DNA from: CAYMZZ01 sp047600605
GTDB taxonomy: Bacteria; Bacteroidota; Bacteroidia; Chitinophagales; Chitinophagaceae
Direction: 5' to 3'
Assembly: GCA_047600605.1 (NCBI GenBank)
Contig: JASGKK010000001.1
Location: 1,674,001-1,738,000, forward strand
DNA: 64,000 nt
Under the pieces are notes generated by a model. The model had not been told where the DNA came from. It ran no database searches and saw only the letters and a program-made list of their open reading frames with translations. Each line of letters starts with the position of its first letter. The first letter of the stretch is position 1. The translations under genes were made by a program, and so were the position numbers. Positions 6,941 through 16,472 of this stretch are shown here, piece by piece.

Positions 6941-9505
6941 TCAATCTTCTGTACGGGCACTCGCAGCATCAATCGTACGACCAAAAAAGATCGCATTCAT
7001 AAACAAACGTGTTCCACCCAGCCAGAATGCCCTGAAGTTGGGATTATCAGCGATATTGACAACCCTGCCACTTCCTACGGTATTAACAATCACGGCAGCA
7101 GATTGCTGAATAGCATCGAGATTTTCGCGGCTCACCCATCCACTCTGCAATGGTTTGGCTCCATAGGCAAATGGTGTGGCATAAGGATTTTTACTCTTTT
7201 CCATAAATACCCTGTTGGCCTTAAACATACTCACCACAGGCTGACGATAACCATAGGCCAGCGGATGAGAAAGATCCGCTTTTGCCTCAAAAATAGCTCC
7301 ACTCACCTGCTGTGCTCCGGCCACCTGCTCGCGGTCGGCATAGGTCAGCTTCTGTGTACTGTCTGTTGCTGGTTTTACCTTTTTAAAGGTCACCCCGGAT
7401 ATGCCATTCTGGGCAGCCCAGCTAACGGCTTCCTCCAGGAGGATCAGTGTGCCGCCACCCTGCACCCAGCTTTTTAATTTCTCCTTATTCAGATCCTGGT
7501 AGCTTCCCCCTACCATGATCAGCGTATTGTAACGATCGGCATTTACCCGGTTAAACTGTGCCTGCTCCAGATGAGTGGCGGGCATATCCATCCGCTGATC
7601 GAGCAGAAACCAGACCTCACCCGCATCGGTGGCATTCACACCGCTACCCACAATCATGGCAACTGATGGTGTGGTCAGCGGCGCAAACCGGCTACTGCCC
7701 AGGTCACTGCCACTGGCAGAACTTCCTGAAGCTACAGCGTATACATTCAACCCGTTCTCCTCAGCCGTCTGTCTTATCAGTTCATAAAGCGCCGGGCTGC
7801 TCATTGACTGCAGGGCTGCAGGTATTTCGATCGTACCATAATTGAATTTGCGCAATTGCCCGTTTGTCATTATTTCAAATGGCTGCGTAGCCACCCGCGT
7901 GAGCACTCCTTTCTTTTGCAATGCATACAAAGCACGCGGTGCCAGCAACTCATCCCATTCAAACAGATAGGCATAAGCTGATTGTCCGCCTGTCACCTGC
8001 CCTTTTTCAAATACTGCGTCTTCTACTTTTTTTCCCAATGAAGCTCCGGTTGGCGCCACCTGTGCCGAAGGCAATCCAAAAGCCAGTGGCATGGTCCAGG
8101 AAGTGATATCATAAAAAAGACTGTCGCGATAAGTAGTAGTGCGATCGAATATCGCCTTAATCAATCTGGACTGTGGCTGCTGCAGCGGTACTGCAAAGGA
8201 AGTACCTGGTTCAAAGCCCTGACCTTCCGCTTTAATACCAGCTTTCAATTCATATACTTCTATCTGATGCCGCAACAGCATTTGCACAAACAGGGAAGTT
8301 TTGCGCTTATCGGTCGCAGAGCCGAATACATAGACAGCCGGAGCACCTGCCGCCTGTACAGCGGTGCGATAAAACTCACGCTGCCATTGTAAAAAATCTT
8401 TCCGCAATGCACGGGCGCCTTCGAGTGTCGACAACGTTGTTACAAACTGATTGCGGATGGTAAAAGGAAAACTCAGCAGCCCATTGCTGGTCTGCTGCAA
8501 ATGTCCGCGCGAACTGGCCTGCTCAAACAGAATACCTATAGCGCCGTTTACATCCGGATAGGTAGATCCTTTTCCGTAATAAAAATCATCATAGTTTTCT
8601 TTAGTGAAATAAAGCGACCCGATACGATCCAGATAGCGGGCATGAAACTGTCCGAGCTTCGCTGTCAGATCCTGGTTTTTATCGGGAGTAAGCGGGTTGA
8701 CCCGCGAAGGAACACCGGGTTGAAAAAAGAAAGTCGCATTGCTGCCCTGTTCATGATGATCTGTAAGAATGTTTGGTTTCCATTTATGAAACCAGGCCAG
8801 GCGATTCTGACTTTCTACGTGTACTGCAGGCAGCCAGTCGCGGTTGAGATCAAACCAGTAATGGTTAAAACGGCCGCCGGGCCATACCTCATTAAACTCA
8901 CGCGAAGCCGGATCGCTCACGAGGTTTTTGCTGCGATGCTGATTGGCCCAGGTCGAAAAACGCTGCAACCCATCCGGGTTAAAAGACGGATCAAATAATA
9001 TCACCACATTCTCTAGCAGCGATTCAATCTGTGGTCCCTGTGCTGCTGCCAGATAATAAGCACTTACCAGGGCTGCATTGGCACCACTTGGTTCGTTGCC
9101 ATGAATAGAATGGCCGATGTACACAACAATCGGCATATCATCTATCGGCAGGCTGGCTGATTGGCCGGGATCGGTCAGTTGTACATGCTGCTTGCGGATT
9201 TCTTCGAGACGCTGCTGATTGCGCGGAGACGTAATGATCAGCAGGACCTGTGGTCTTTTTTCATAAGTAAACCCCATCACTTCCAGTTTGATACGGTCGG
9301 GTGCCGCTGCGGCTACAGCCTTCATATAATTGACGAGCCGGTCATGCGTCACATGATATTCTCCCACTTCATGATAGATTACGTCTTTGGGTCGGGGAAT
9401 AGCTGGATTGTACTTCACACTGTCGGGCAGATAATAGGAAAGATCCTGCCCCGTAGCCAGGCCTGCCAGCAGCAGACAGCCCAGCACACAGAAAAATTTT
9501 CTCAT
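6941..9505 (-). CDS. Secreted M14 family zinc carboxypeptidase (large)
   Basis: An 854-residue protein if started at M13 of the longer frame (9505), which gives a clean signal peptide (MRKFFCVLGCLLLAGLATGQ). The longer frame from 9541 puts a polar tail before it. The catalytic domain (about 50-380) shows the M14 zinc motif H135-x-x-E138 (HSIHGNEPSG), then FNPDG and LNRDW, and the third ligand region TDHHEQGSNATFFFQPG. The later half resembles a glutamine-amidotransferase-like fold with no visible enzyme motif. It is probably a periplasmic or surface peptidase. It is transcribed divergently from mnmA across a repeat-rich gap. Confidence 0.88.
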   Translation of the reverse strand: MRKFFCVLGCLLLAGLATGQDLSYYLPDSVKYNPAIPRPKDVIYHEVGEYHVTHDRLVNYMKAVAAAAPDRIKLEVMGFTYEKRPQVLLIITSPRNQQRLEEIRKQHVQLTDPGQSASLPIDDMPIVVYIGHSIHGNEPSGANAALVSAYYLAAAQGPQIESLLENVVILFDPSFNPDGLQRFSTWANQHRSKNLVSDPASREFNEVWPGGRFNHYWFDLNRDWLPAVHVESQNRLAWFHKWKPNILTDHHEQGSNATFFFQPGVPSRVNPLTPDKNQDLTAKLGQFHARYLDRIGSLYFTKENYDDFYYGKGSTYPDVNGAIGILFEQASSRGHLQQTSNGLLSFPFTIRNQFVTTLSTLEGARALRKDFLQWQREFYRTAVQAAGAPAVYVFGSATDKRKTSLFVQMLLRHQIEVYELKAGIKAEGQGFEPGTSFAVPLQQPQSRLIKAIFDRTTTYRDSLFYDITSWTMPLAFGLPSAQVAPTGASLGKKVEDAVFEKGQVTGGQSAYAYLFEWDELLAPRALYALQKKGVLTRVATQPFEIMTNGQLRKFNYGTIEIPAALQSMSSPALYELIRQTAEENGLNVYAVASGSSASGSDLGSSRFAPLTTPSVAMIVGSGVNATDAGEVWFLLDQRMDMPATHLEQAQFNRVNADRYNTLIMVGGSYQDLNKEKLKSWVQGGGTLILLEEAVSWAAQNGISGVTFKKVKPATDSTQKLTYADREQVAGAQQVSGAIFEAKADLSHPLAYGYRQPVVSMFKANRVFMEKSKNPYATPFAYGAKPLQSGWVSRENLDAIQQSAAVIVNTVGSGRVVNIADNPNFRAFWLGGTRLFMNAIFFGRTIDAASARTED

Positions 9506-9545
9506 AGACTGTTGATTGATTGGAACGTGGAAGATAGGCAATTGA

Positions 9546-9593
9546 GAGGATTTGAAGATTTGAGGATTTGAAGATTTGAGGATTTGAAGATGT
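9546..9593. repeat. Three tandem 16-bp units (GATTTGAAGATTTGAG type)
   Basis: Units 9546-9561 and 9562-9577 are identical; 9578-9593 matches for its first 14 bases. The same word recurs elsewhere between genes (36041-36070, 43666-43695, 43771-43800, 49496-49523). Confidence 0.85.
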
Positions 9594-9604
9594 GGCGATG
9601 AGAT

Positions 9605-9817
9605 AATGTGCTAATGTGACAAATGTGCTGATGTGCTAATAGGCTAATGAGCATACGCATGGTGACAAATCTTTCATTATCAATGACAACTTCCGCAGGG
9701 CATTTTTCTTCCCGGCAGCGGAGATTCTCAAATCGCCCTGTTCCCGATCATTGATTGTTGCCGAAAGGACCAGAAGAGGTCATTAGCACATCAGCACATT
9801 TATCACATTAGCACATT
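9605..9817. repeat. Long inverted repeat, GTGCTAAT type
   Basis: The 36 bases at 9605-9640 are the reverse complement of 9782-9817 with one mismatch. Each arm itself repeats ATGTGCT(A/G)ATGTG. The 141 bases between hold no gene. Together with the tandem units it fills the whole space between the M14 gene and mnmA. Confidence 0.85.
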
Positions 9818-9858
9818 GCCTCAAATCCCCGCTAAACTATCCGCTGCTTCAATTGTAG

Positions 9859-9866
9859 TATCTTTG
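9859..9866 (+). promoter_or_regulatory. -7 box for mnmA
   Basis: TATCTTTG fits TAnnTTTG and lies 41 bases before the mnmA ATG. No clear TTG is seen at the normal distance. Confidence 0.4.
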
Positions 9867-9907
9867 CCCCTTGCCTGGCCGGCAAAACCGGGTATAATTG
9901 TTTTTTT

Positions 9908-11017
9908 ATGAGCAGAAAAGGAAAAGTGCTGGTAGCGATGAGTGGCGGTATTGATAGTACCGTTACAGCCCTCATGCTCAATGACCAGGGCTATGAAGTA
10001 GTGGGTATTACCATGAAAACCTGGGATTACAGCAGCAGCGGCGGTGGGAAGAAAGAAACCGGCTGCTGCAATGTTGATAGTTTCAATGACGCCCGCCAGG
10101 CTGCCGTTGAGCATGGTTTTCCGCATTACATCCTTGACATCCGCGAAGAGTTTGGCGACTTCGTGATCAACAATTTTGTGGATGAATACCTGGCTGGCCG
10201 CACACCCAATCCCTGCGTACTCTGCAATACACATATTAAATGGCGCGCCCTGCTCAAACGGGCCGATGCTTTAGGCTGTGATTATATAGCCACCGGGCAT
10301 TATGCCAAAATAGCCCGGCACAGCAACGATCGGTTTTACGTAAGCAAAGCCGTGGATGAAACCAAAGATCAGAGTTATGTGCTTTGGGGACTGCAACAGG
10401 ACCTGCTGAGCCGCACCCTGCTGCCACTCGGGCCTTATCGTAAAACAGAGATCCGTCAAATGGCGCTGGATTATGGCTATCCTGCGCTTGCCACCAAAAG
10501 CGAGAGCTATGAGATCTGCTTTGTACCAGACAATGACTACCGTGGCTTTTTGAAACGCCGTGTTGATGGTCTGGAAGACAAAGTGGCCGGCGGCCTGTTT
10601 GTCGACAAAGACGGTCATGTTTTAGGCAAGCATAAAGGTTATCCTTTTTATACGATTGGTCAACGCAAAGGGCTTGATATTGCATTAGGCCGCCCTGTTT
10701 TTGTAACCCGCATTGACCCTGCATCCAATACAGTCACACTGGGCGATGAAGCAGATCTGGAACAAAATGAAATGATCGTAGGCAAGCTGAACATGCTTAA
10801 ATATGATACCGTTACTCCCGGCATGGAAGCCACTACCAAGATCCGTTATAAAGACAGTGGCTCACTCTCCAACCTGTATCCGGAAAACGGCACCATGAAG
10901 GTGCATTTCTACCAGCATGCCAAAGGAATTGCCCCCGGCCAGAGCGCTGTTTTTTATGAAGGTGATGACGTGATCGGCGGCGGTATCATTCAACTGGGTA
11001 CACGGCTGCCAGGCTGA
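9908..11017 (+). CDS. mnmA: tRNA-specific 2-thiouridylase MnmA
   Basis: A 369-residue enzyme that puts sulfur on U34 of tRNAs for Glu, Gln and Lys. It shows the PP-loop ATP-binding motif MSGGIDST near the N-terminus, the first catalytic cysteine in NPCVLCN, and the second in SYEICFVPDN. The C-terminal beta-barrel contains YTIGQRKGL and QSAVFYEGD. The length is normal and the start gives the standard GKVLVAMSGG N-terminus. A tRNA-Glu(UUC) substrate gene lies elsewhere in this window. Confidence 0.96.
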   Translation: MSRKGKVLVAMSGGIDSTVTALMLNDQGYEVVGITMKTWDYSSSGGGKKETGCCNVDSFNDARQAAVEHGFPHYILDIREEFGDFVINNFVDEYLAGRTPNPCVLCNTHIKWRALLKRADALGCDYIATGHYAKIARHSNDRFYVSKAVDETKDQSYVLWGLQQDLLSRTLLPLGPYRKTEIRQMALDYGYPALATKSESYEICFVPDNDYRGFLKRRVDGLEDKVAGGLFVDKDGHVLGKHKGYPFYTIGQRKGLDIALGRPVFVTRIDPASNTVTLGDEADLEQNEMIVGKLNMLKYDTVTPGMEATTKIRYKDSGSLSNLYPENGTMKVHFYQHAKGIAPGQSAVFYEGDDVIGGGIIQLGTRLPG

Positions 11018-11145
11018 TCAGAACGCAATAAAACCACCCTCTGCACGTTTTATCCTGTTGGTTATCAATGCCACCTGTGGATCGGGATGTAAGCCATTGC
11101 GTTCCATAGCTTTATAATTTCAATTTGTATCCTGGAGCTAACTAA

Positions 11146-11922
11146 ATGCTTATGACTTCCTTTTTACGCCTGCGGCTGGGCCTGATTGCACTTACCTGCT
11201 TCGGCCTGTTTTCCTGTTCCGACAAGAAAGAGGACCTGCAGCTGGAACCGGTCTCTGACTATATACCCGTACAGGTGGGTAAATTTATTACCTACCGGCT
11301 CGACTCGCTGGTATTTGTAGACTTTCAACGCGAACCGCAAACCCATAGCTACCTCGTAAAGCATGTGGTAGATGCACAGATAACCGATGCTCAGGGCAAT
11401 CCCGCCTATCGGATTTACCGTTACATAAAAAATGCTGATGGCTCCGGCGAATGGGATGCAAATGGATCTTATGTAATCACTCCCTTCAACAACCGTATTG
11501 AACTGGTAGAAGACAATCTTCGCTTTATAAAACTGCAGGCCCCGCTGCGTGAAGGAACTACCTGGCGTGGCAATACTTACCTGCCTACGGATCCTTATGA
11601 TTCATATGGCTTCAACTTCAGCAATGATGATGATATCCGTACCTGGGATTTTTATTATCAGCTGTTTGAATCCAGCTATACTGTAAATGGAGAAACCTAC
11701 GCCGATGTATGGACGGTAGAACAGCAGGACGACTTCTCCAATGTACCGGTAGCTGATGCCGAAAGTTATGGCTATAAAAGCCGCTCTGTAGAAAAATACA
11801 GTAAGGGCATTGGCCTTGTATACCGCGAATATGAACTGTGGGAATATCAACCCAATCTCAGCGGCCCTGATCCCTATTACACAGGATTTGGTATCACGAT
11901 GTGGATGGTGGATCATAACTAA
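11146..11922 (+). CDS. Hypothetical lipoprotein
   Basis: A 258-residue protein with a lipoprotein signal (LTCFGLFSC, cleavage before Cys at about residue 25) and a beta-rich body (VQVGKFITYRLDSLVFV..., LRFIKLQAPLREGTTWRGN). It resembles small outer-membrane-anchored lipoproteins common in Bacteroidota. I do not recognise a named family. The second ATG at 11152 is an equally good start. It lies directly upstream of the type IX-secreted subtilase on the same strand. Confidence 0.75.
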   Translation: MLMTSFLRLRLGLIALTCFGLFSCSDKKEDLQLEPVSDYIPVQVGKFITYRLDSLVFVDFQREPQTHSYLVKHVVDAQITDAQGNPAYRIYRYIKNADGSGEWDANGSYVITPFNNRIELVEDNLRFIKLQAPLREGTTWRGNTYLPTDPYDSYGFNFSNDDDIRTWDFYYQLFESSYTVNGETYADVWTVEQQDDFSNVPVADAESYGYKSRSVEKYSKGIGLVYREYELWEYQPNLSGPDPYYTGFGITMWMVDHN

Positions 11923-11934
11923 AATCCAATTGCC

Positions 11935-11942
11935 TAACTTTG
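11935..11942 (+). promoter_or_regulatory. -7 box for the subtilase gene
   Basis: TAACTTTG matches TAnnTTTG. It overlaps the possible TTG start at 11940, which argues for translation from the ATG at 11952 or 11964 instead. Confidence 0.45.
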
Positions 11943-11951
11943 AGAAAGGCA

Positions 11952-13940
11952 ATGTGGAGATTTATGAAATACCTTCTTTGCACAGCACTGCTTCTTTGCT
12001 CACTGCTGCCAGATGCAGTTGCCCAATACAACCGGTACCTTGTTCAGTTTAAACATAAGGGGGGCACTTCCTTTAGCCTTGCCAATCCCTCTGCCTACCT
12101 GTCTGCACGCGCACTCGAACGACGCAGCCGCTTTCATATTCCTGTAGACAGTACCGATATCCCGGTACCTGCTACTTACATTCAGGAAATACAACAAATA
12201 AACGGTGTGACAGTGCTGAACCAGTCTCGCTGGCTCAATGCGATCAGTATTCAGACCAGCAGCAGCGCCGCTGTAGCCACAATAGAAGCATTACCATTTG
12301 TACGTAGTGTCAGCGGCTTCGCCGCACGAGGTATTGCTCCCCGCATGCCCAAAGAAGAAGAATTGCTGGAAGATCCACCCTTTGTACGTCGGGGGCAAAG
12401 GCAGCAAACCGGCGATTATTACGAATATGGCAACAATTCTTTTGCAGAAATCCATTTACACAACGGAGAGTTCCTGCACAACATCGGCCTTCGCGGACAG
12501 GGCATGCAGATAGCCATGCTCGATGGCGGATTCTTTAACTACACCGGTCTGCGTGCATTCGACAGCATCAATATCAATAACCAGGTATTGAGTACCTGGG
12601 ATTTTGTGGCCCGCAACGCCAGTGTTGCCGAAGACAACTCACATGGCATGATGTGCCTTTCAACCATTGCTGCCAATATTCCCGGTGAGTTTATCGGCAA
12701 GGCGCCAAAAGCGGACTTCCATCTTTTCCGGACCGAAGATGTATCGTCTGAATACCCTATCGAGGAATTCAACTGGGCCTGTGGAGCCGAGCGGGCAGAT
12801 AGTATCGGCGCCGACATTATCTCCAGTTCGCTGGGTTATGGCTATGAATTCAGCTCACCTGTAGCCGACTATCCATACAGTGATCTGGATGGCAATACCA
12901 CCATCGCTGCACGTGCGGCCGATAGGGCGGCTGCCAAAGGACTGCTGGTCTTTAACTCTGCCGGCAACTCGGGCAACGATTACTGGAAACGTATTACAAC
13001 ACCTGCCGATGGTGATAGTGTAATAGCCGTAGGCGCTGTAAATATAGATGGCGTGGTGGGTACATTTTCCAGTTACGGACCTTCTGCCGATGGGCGGATA
13101 AAACCTGATGTAGCATCAGCAGGAGTAGCTGCATTGGTTCAGTCCACAGCAAACACAATCAGCGCAGCCAACGGCACCTCTTTTGCCTGCCCGAATATGG
13201 CAGGGCTCGCTACCTGTTTGTGGCAGGGATTCCCGGAATTCTCGAATATGCAGATCGCGCAGGTACTGAAAGAATCCAGTAGTATTTACAATAATCCCAA
13301 CAACCGTATTGGTTATGGCATACCAGATATGAAAAAAGCTGCCGGCGATTTGCTGGTGGCATTTTCCACTGCCGGCATCACACAAACGGCCTGCACGGTT
13401 CAGATCAGGTGGACCAGCAAAGATGTATCGGCTATGCGGTATGAGATCGAACGTTTACTGCCTGGTGAAACTCAATATAAAAAAACGGACGCGGTTGCTG
13501 CTGCAGCAGGTATCACGCTCAGCACTCACTCCTATGAACGCAGCCTCTCACTCGACAGTCTCGGCAAAGGTCTTATCAGCTTTCGTATCCGCCAAGTTAT
13601 TGATACGGCTGCAGGCAGTTTTGCAGCTCGTTATATTGATACGGTCAGCGTAGTAGTCACAGACCTGTGTCCGCCGATTCAGCACAACAGAGCTTATCTT
13701 TCTCCCAATCCATCTGGCGGTACTACCAACCTGGTAATAGAAAGCGTAAACAATCTGCCTGCTTTCTCTATTCGTATTTATGATATGGCTGGTCATCTTA
13801 CCTATCAGCAGCAGGCCAGCAAAGACGCAGGCAGAACGGTATACAACCTGCCCAGCCAGTTGTGGGCAAAAGGGCCGTATCTGGTGAATATATTTTCGGG
13901 AAAAAATGTATTCAGTCAATTGACCTTACTGCGACTATAA
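11952..13940 (+). CDS. Type IX-secreted S8 (subtilisin-like) serine peptidase
   Basis: About 662 residues. A signal peptide (MKYLLCTALLLCSLLPDAVAQ, best from ATG 11964) is followed by a propeptide-like region (YLVQFKHKGG...RFHIPV). The S8 domain has the triad Asp in AMLDGGFFN, His in NSHGMMCLS and Ser in NGTSFACPNMAG. The last 80 residues (YLSPNPSGGTTNLVI...RIYDMAGHL...GPYLVNIFSG) form a Por secretion C-terminal sorting domain, so the enzyme should leave through the type IX system and be anchored or released at the cell surface. The longer frame starts with TTG at 11940. Its stop overlaps the convergent methyltransferase gene by 6 bases. Confidence 0.92.
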   Translation: MWRFMKYLLCTALLLCSLLPDAVAQYNRYLVQFKHKGGTSFSLANPSAYLSARALERRSRFHIPVDSTDIPVPATYIQEIQQINGVTVLNQSRWLNAISIQTSSSAAVATIEALPFVRSVSGFAARGIAPRMPKEEELLEDPPFVRRGQRQQTGDYYEYGNNSFAEIHLHNGEFLHNIGLRGQGMQIAMLDGGFFNYTGLRAFDSININNQVLSTWDFVARNASVAEDNSHGMMCLSTIAANIPGEFIGKAPKADFHLFRTEDVSSEYPIEEFNWACGAERADSIGADIISSSLGYGYEFSSPVADYPYSDLDGNTTIAARAADRAAAKGLLVFNSAGNSGNDYWKRITTPADGDSVIAVGAVNIDGVVGTFSSYGPSADGRIKPDVASAGVAALVQSTANTISAANGTSFACPNMAGLATCLWQGFPEFSNMQIAQVLKESSSIYNNPNNRIGYGIPDMKKAAGDLLVAFSTAGITQTACTVQIRWTSKDVSAMRYEIERLLPGETQYKKTDAVAAAAGITLSTHSYERSLSLDSLGKGLISFRIRQVIDTAAGSFAARYIDTVSVVVTDLCPPIQHNRAYLSPNPSGGTTNLVIESVNNLPAFSIRIYDMAGHLTYQQQASKDAGRTVYNLPSQLWAKGPYLVNIFSGKNVFSQLTLLRL

Positions 13941-15089
13941 CTGCTTTCTCAGCAAGCTGCCGAAAAGTGTATCGGCCCTGAACTGATAACCTGCAAAGAG
14001 TTGTTGCTGCACTACCTCAAACCCTGATTCGCATAACCACGTTGTTTGTATTTCATTTTCTGCAGAAAAAACTGAACAGGTTATGTACAGAAAATAACCA
14101 CCCGGTTTTACAAAATGAATGGCCTGATTCAGAATCTTACGCTGCAGAGAAGCATACTCCGTTATCTTTTTTTCGTCAAAATAATACAGTTGTTCAGGTG
14201 TACGGCTCCAGGTACCACTGCCCGAGCAGGGCACATCGGCTATCACCAGGTCATAAGCCGATAACGGCGGGCGAACTCTCGCTACAGACATATCTGCTCT
14301 GAACAATTCATATTGCGTTATCCCTGCCGCAGCAAACCGTTTACGCAGATTGGCGAGAATTGATTCCCGTATATCAGATACAGTAAGTGTTATATCCGGC
14401 ATCAGATCATATGCCAGAATTGATTTGCCACCGCTCGCCGCACAGCAATCCCATACCTGCGTCACTGCTCCGCGGGGGATCAGTTGCAATAGACCACCCA
14501 CCTGTTGGGAACTGTAATCCTGGATCACCACTTCTTTATCGACCTGCAGATGTTCATCTGCCTTTACGGTATTATCAAGCGCCACACAATTACTACTCAT
14601 TTCCCGGAATACAAATCCTGCCTGTGTCAGCTGCCGCCTTATTTTTTCTTCATAGCCCGGCCGTATACGTAAAAAAAGATCGGGTTGCGTCAGCATACTT
14701 TCAGCAAATGCCGTTGCCTCTATTCCTTTGCTCAGTTGAGATTGCCAGGGAAAAACAGCTGCTGACTTCAGTTGCAAAAACTCCAGCTTTTCGTTGAGCG
14801 ACAGCATGATCGAATCGCTCCACTCCGGTATTAGCTGAAGACATACCTCATCCGCCGTTGTACTGGTGAGAAATAATCCCGTCAGTATCTGTTGCTGAAG
14901 TGGTAGATGACGGGCCGCATAACCCAGCCTGAGACAGCTGTAACAAAGCCGGGCAATACTTTTCCTGTCTTTGGAGCCATATTTTTTATGTTGCCGGAAA
15001 AACTCGCGGATAAAGTGATGAAACGGTTGTGCACCCTGATAGCGGGTCAGTATTGTTTGAGCCGTATTGAGATGCGAAAAATATTTCAT
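13935..15089 (-). CDS. RsmB/NOP-family RNA (cytosine-5-)methyltransferase
   Basis: A 384-residue SAM-dependent RNA methyltransferase from the Met at 15089 (MKYFSHLN); the open frame extends 20 residues further but without a convincing N-terminus. The SAM-binding motif is WDCCAASGGKS. The NOP/RsmB catalytic motifs are DVPCSGSGTW and YITCSVFSAENE, the latter carrying the nucleophile Cys. The N-terminal region (about 1-120) is helical, like the NusB-like part of RsmB, but shortened. It likely makes m5C in rRNA; the exact site is not visible. Confidence 0.88.
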   Translation of the reverse strand: MKYFSHLNTAQTILTRYQGAQPFHHFIREFFRQHKKYGSKDRKSIARLCYSCLRLGYAARHLPLQQQILTGLFLTSTTADEVCLQLIPEWSDSIMLSLNEKLEFLQLKSAAVFPWQSQLSKGIEATAFAESMLTQPDLFLRIRPGYEEKIRRQLTQAGFVFREMSSNCVALDNTVKADEHLQVDKEVVIQDYSSQQVGGLLQLIPRGAVTQVWDCCAASGGKSILAYDLMPDITLTVSDIRESILANLRKRFAAAGITQYELFRADMSVARVRPPLSAYDLVIADVPCSGSGTWSRTPEQLYYFDEKKITEYASLQRKILNQAIHFVKPGGYFLYITCSVFSAENEIQTTWLCESGFEVVQQQLFAGYQFRADTLFGSLLRKQL

Positions 15090-15128
15090 ACTCCTGCAAT
15101 ATAATAATCCTGGATGGCTTTGAACTTT

Positions 15129-15166
15129 AAATAAGAAGGGCTCCCGCAAAGGAGCCCTTCTTATTT
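15129..15166 (-). terminator. Strong terminator after sucB
   Basis: A perfect 16-bp stem (15129-15144 with 15151-15166) with a 6-base loop and A/T flanks. It lies between the sucB stop and the methyltransferase start, both on the minus strand. Confidence 0.9.
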
Positions 15167-15186
15167 TATCCGGAGCGAATAATCGT

Positions 15187-16419
15187 TTATAACTCCAGCA
15201 GTGTTTTTACCGGATCTTTTCCGATGAGCAACTGCTCAGGGCTTTCCAGCAATTCCTTTACACGCACCAGGAAGCTTACTGATTCACGTCCATCAATGAT
15301 ACGGTGATCGTAGCTGAGTGCGATATACATCATGGGGCGGATCACTACCTGGCCATTGATCGCCATGGGGCGCTCCTGTATTTTGTGCATACCAAGAATG
15401 GCGCTCTGAGGGATATTGATAATAGGCGTACTCATGAGTGAGCCAAACACACCGCCATTGGTGATAGTGAATGTGCCACCGGTGAGTTCTTCGGCAGTAA
15501 GTTTGCTGTCGCGTGCTTTACCGGCCAGTTCGATCACTTTTTTCTCAATATCAGCCATAGAAAGGCTTTCCACATTGCGTATGACGGGAACAGTAAGACC
15601 GCGGGGCGTACTCACTGCAATAGAGATATCCGCATAGTCGTGGTATATCAGCTGATCGCCATCGATGTAGGCATTTACAGAAGGCCATTCGGCCAGGGCC
15701 ACTGCACAGGCTTTTGCAAAAAAGCTCATGAAGCCCAGACCCACGCCATGTATTTCCTTGAACTTATCCTTGTGTTTGTTACGGATCTCCATGATACGGG
15801 TCATGTCCACTTCATTGAAAGTGGTGAGCATGGCCGTAGTGTTCTTAGCTTCTACCAGACGGCGCGAAATGGTTTTGCGCAGGTTGCTCATCTTCTCTGT
15901 GCGCACATTGCGACTGAAAAGATCGCTGCCGGCAAAAGCTTTACGACCCGGATTTGACAGAGCGGCCAGTACATCTTCCTTCAGGATTTTGCCCTGAAAA
16001 CCGCTCGGCGTAACCGATTTGGGGTCAACTTTTTTATCTGCTATAATAGCTGAAGCCACTGGTGTGGCTTTAATATCATTCGGCACACTTGCAACAGGAG
16101 CTGTTGATGCTGGTGCAGCCTTAGGCGCTTCTGCTTTGGGAGTCTCCTGTTTGGCGGGAGCTGCAGCAGATGCCGCTGGTTTCTGCGCTGTTTCATCAAT
16201 ACTGGCCAGCACATCACCTATTTTGAGGGTATCACCTTCCTGAGCGCCGGTTTTGAGTACACCCGCCTGCTCAGCATTTACTTCAAAAGTGGCTTTTTCA
16301 CTTTCCAGTTCGGCTATCACTTCATCGCGGTCCACATATTCTCCATCCTTCTTGATCCATTTCAGCAGGGTCACTTCACTAATGGACTCCCCTACTGTTG
16401 GTACTTTAATATCTATCAT
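15187..16419 (-). CDS. sucB: Dihydrolipoyllysine-residue succinyltransferase (2-oxoglutarate dehydrogenase E2)
   Basis: A 410-residue E2 core. Residues 1-75 are a lipoyl domain with the lipoylated lysine at K42 in ESEKATFEV. A long Ala/Pro-rich linker (about 78-115) leads to an E3/E1-binding domain (about 115-155), then the catalytic acyltransferase domain with the closing motif SYDHRIIDGRE. It transfers the succinyl group to CoA in the TCA cycle. sucA lies 53 bases upstream on the same strand, so the two are co-transcribed; no E3 gene is in the window. Confidence 0.96.
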   Translation of the reverse strand: MIDIKVPTVGESISEVTLLKWIKKDGEYVDRDEVIAELESEKATFEVNAEQAGVLKTGAQEGDTLKIGDVLASIDETAQKPAASAAAPAKQETPKAEAPKAAPASTAPVASVPNDIKATPVASAIIADKKVDPKSVTPSGFQGKILKEDVLAALSNPGRKAFAGSDLFSRNVRTEKMSNLRKTISRRLVEAKNTTAMLTTFNEVDMTRIMEIRNKHKDKFKEIHGVGLGFMSFFAKACAVALAEWPSVNAYIDGDQLIYHDYADISIAVSTPRGLTVPVIRNVESLSMADIEKKVIELAGKARDSKLTAEELTGGTFTITNGGVFGSLMSTPIINIPQSAILGMHKIQERPMAINGQVVIRPMMYIALSYDHRIIDGRESVSFLVRVKELLESPEQLLIGKDPVKTLLEL

Positions 16420-16472
16420 TAAACTGTCTTTTTATGTGATGCTATCTGTTGTTTTAGTTGTTGATACTGCTA

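Noticed and set aside
9546..9817. CRISPR array
   Set aside because: The units are directly adjacent or inverted, with no regular spacers and no cas genes nearby.
11940..11951. TTG start four codons upstream for the subtilase
   Set aside because: It overlaps the -7 box TAACTTTG, so a transcript from that promoter would not contain it.
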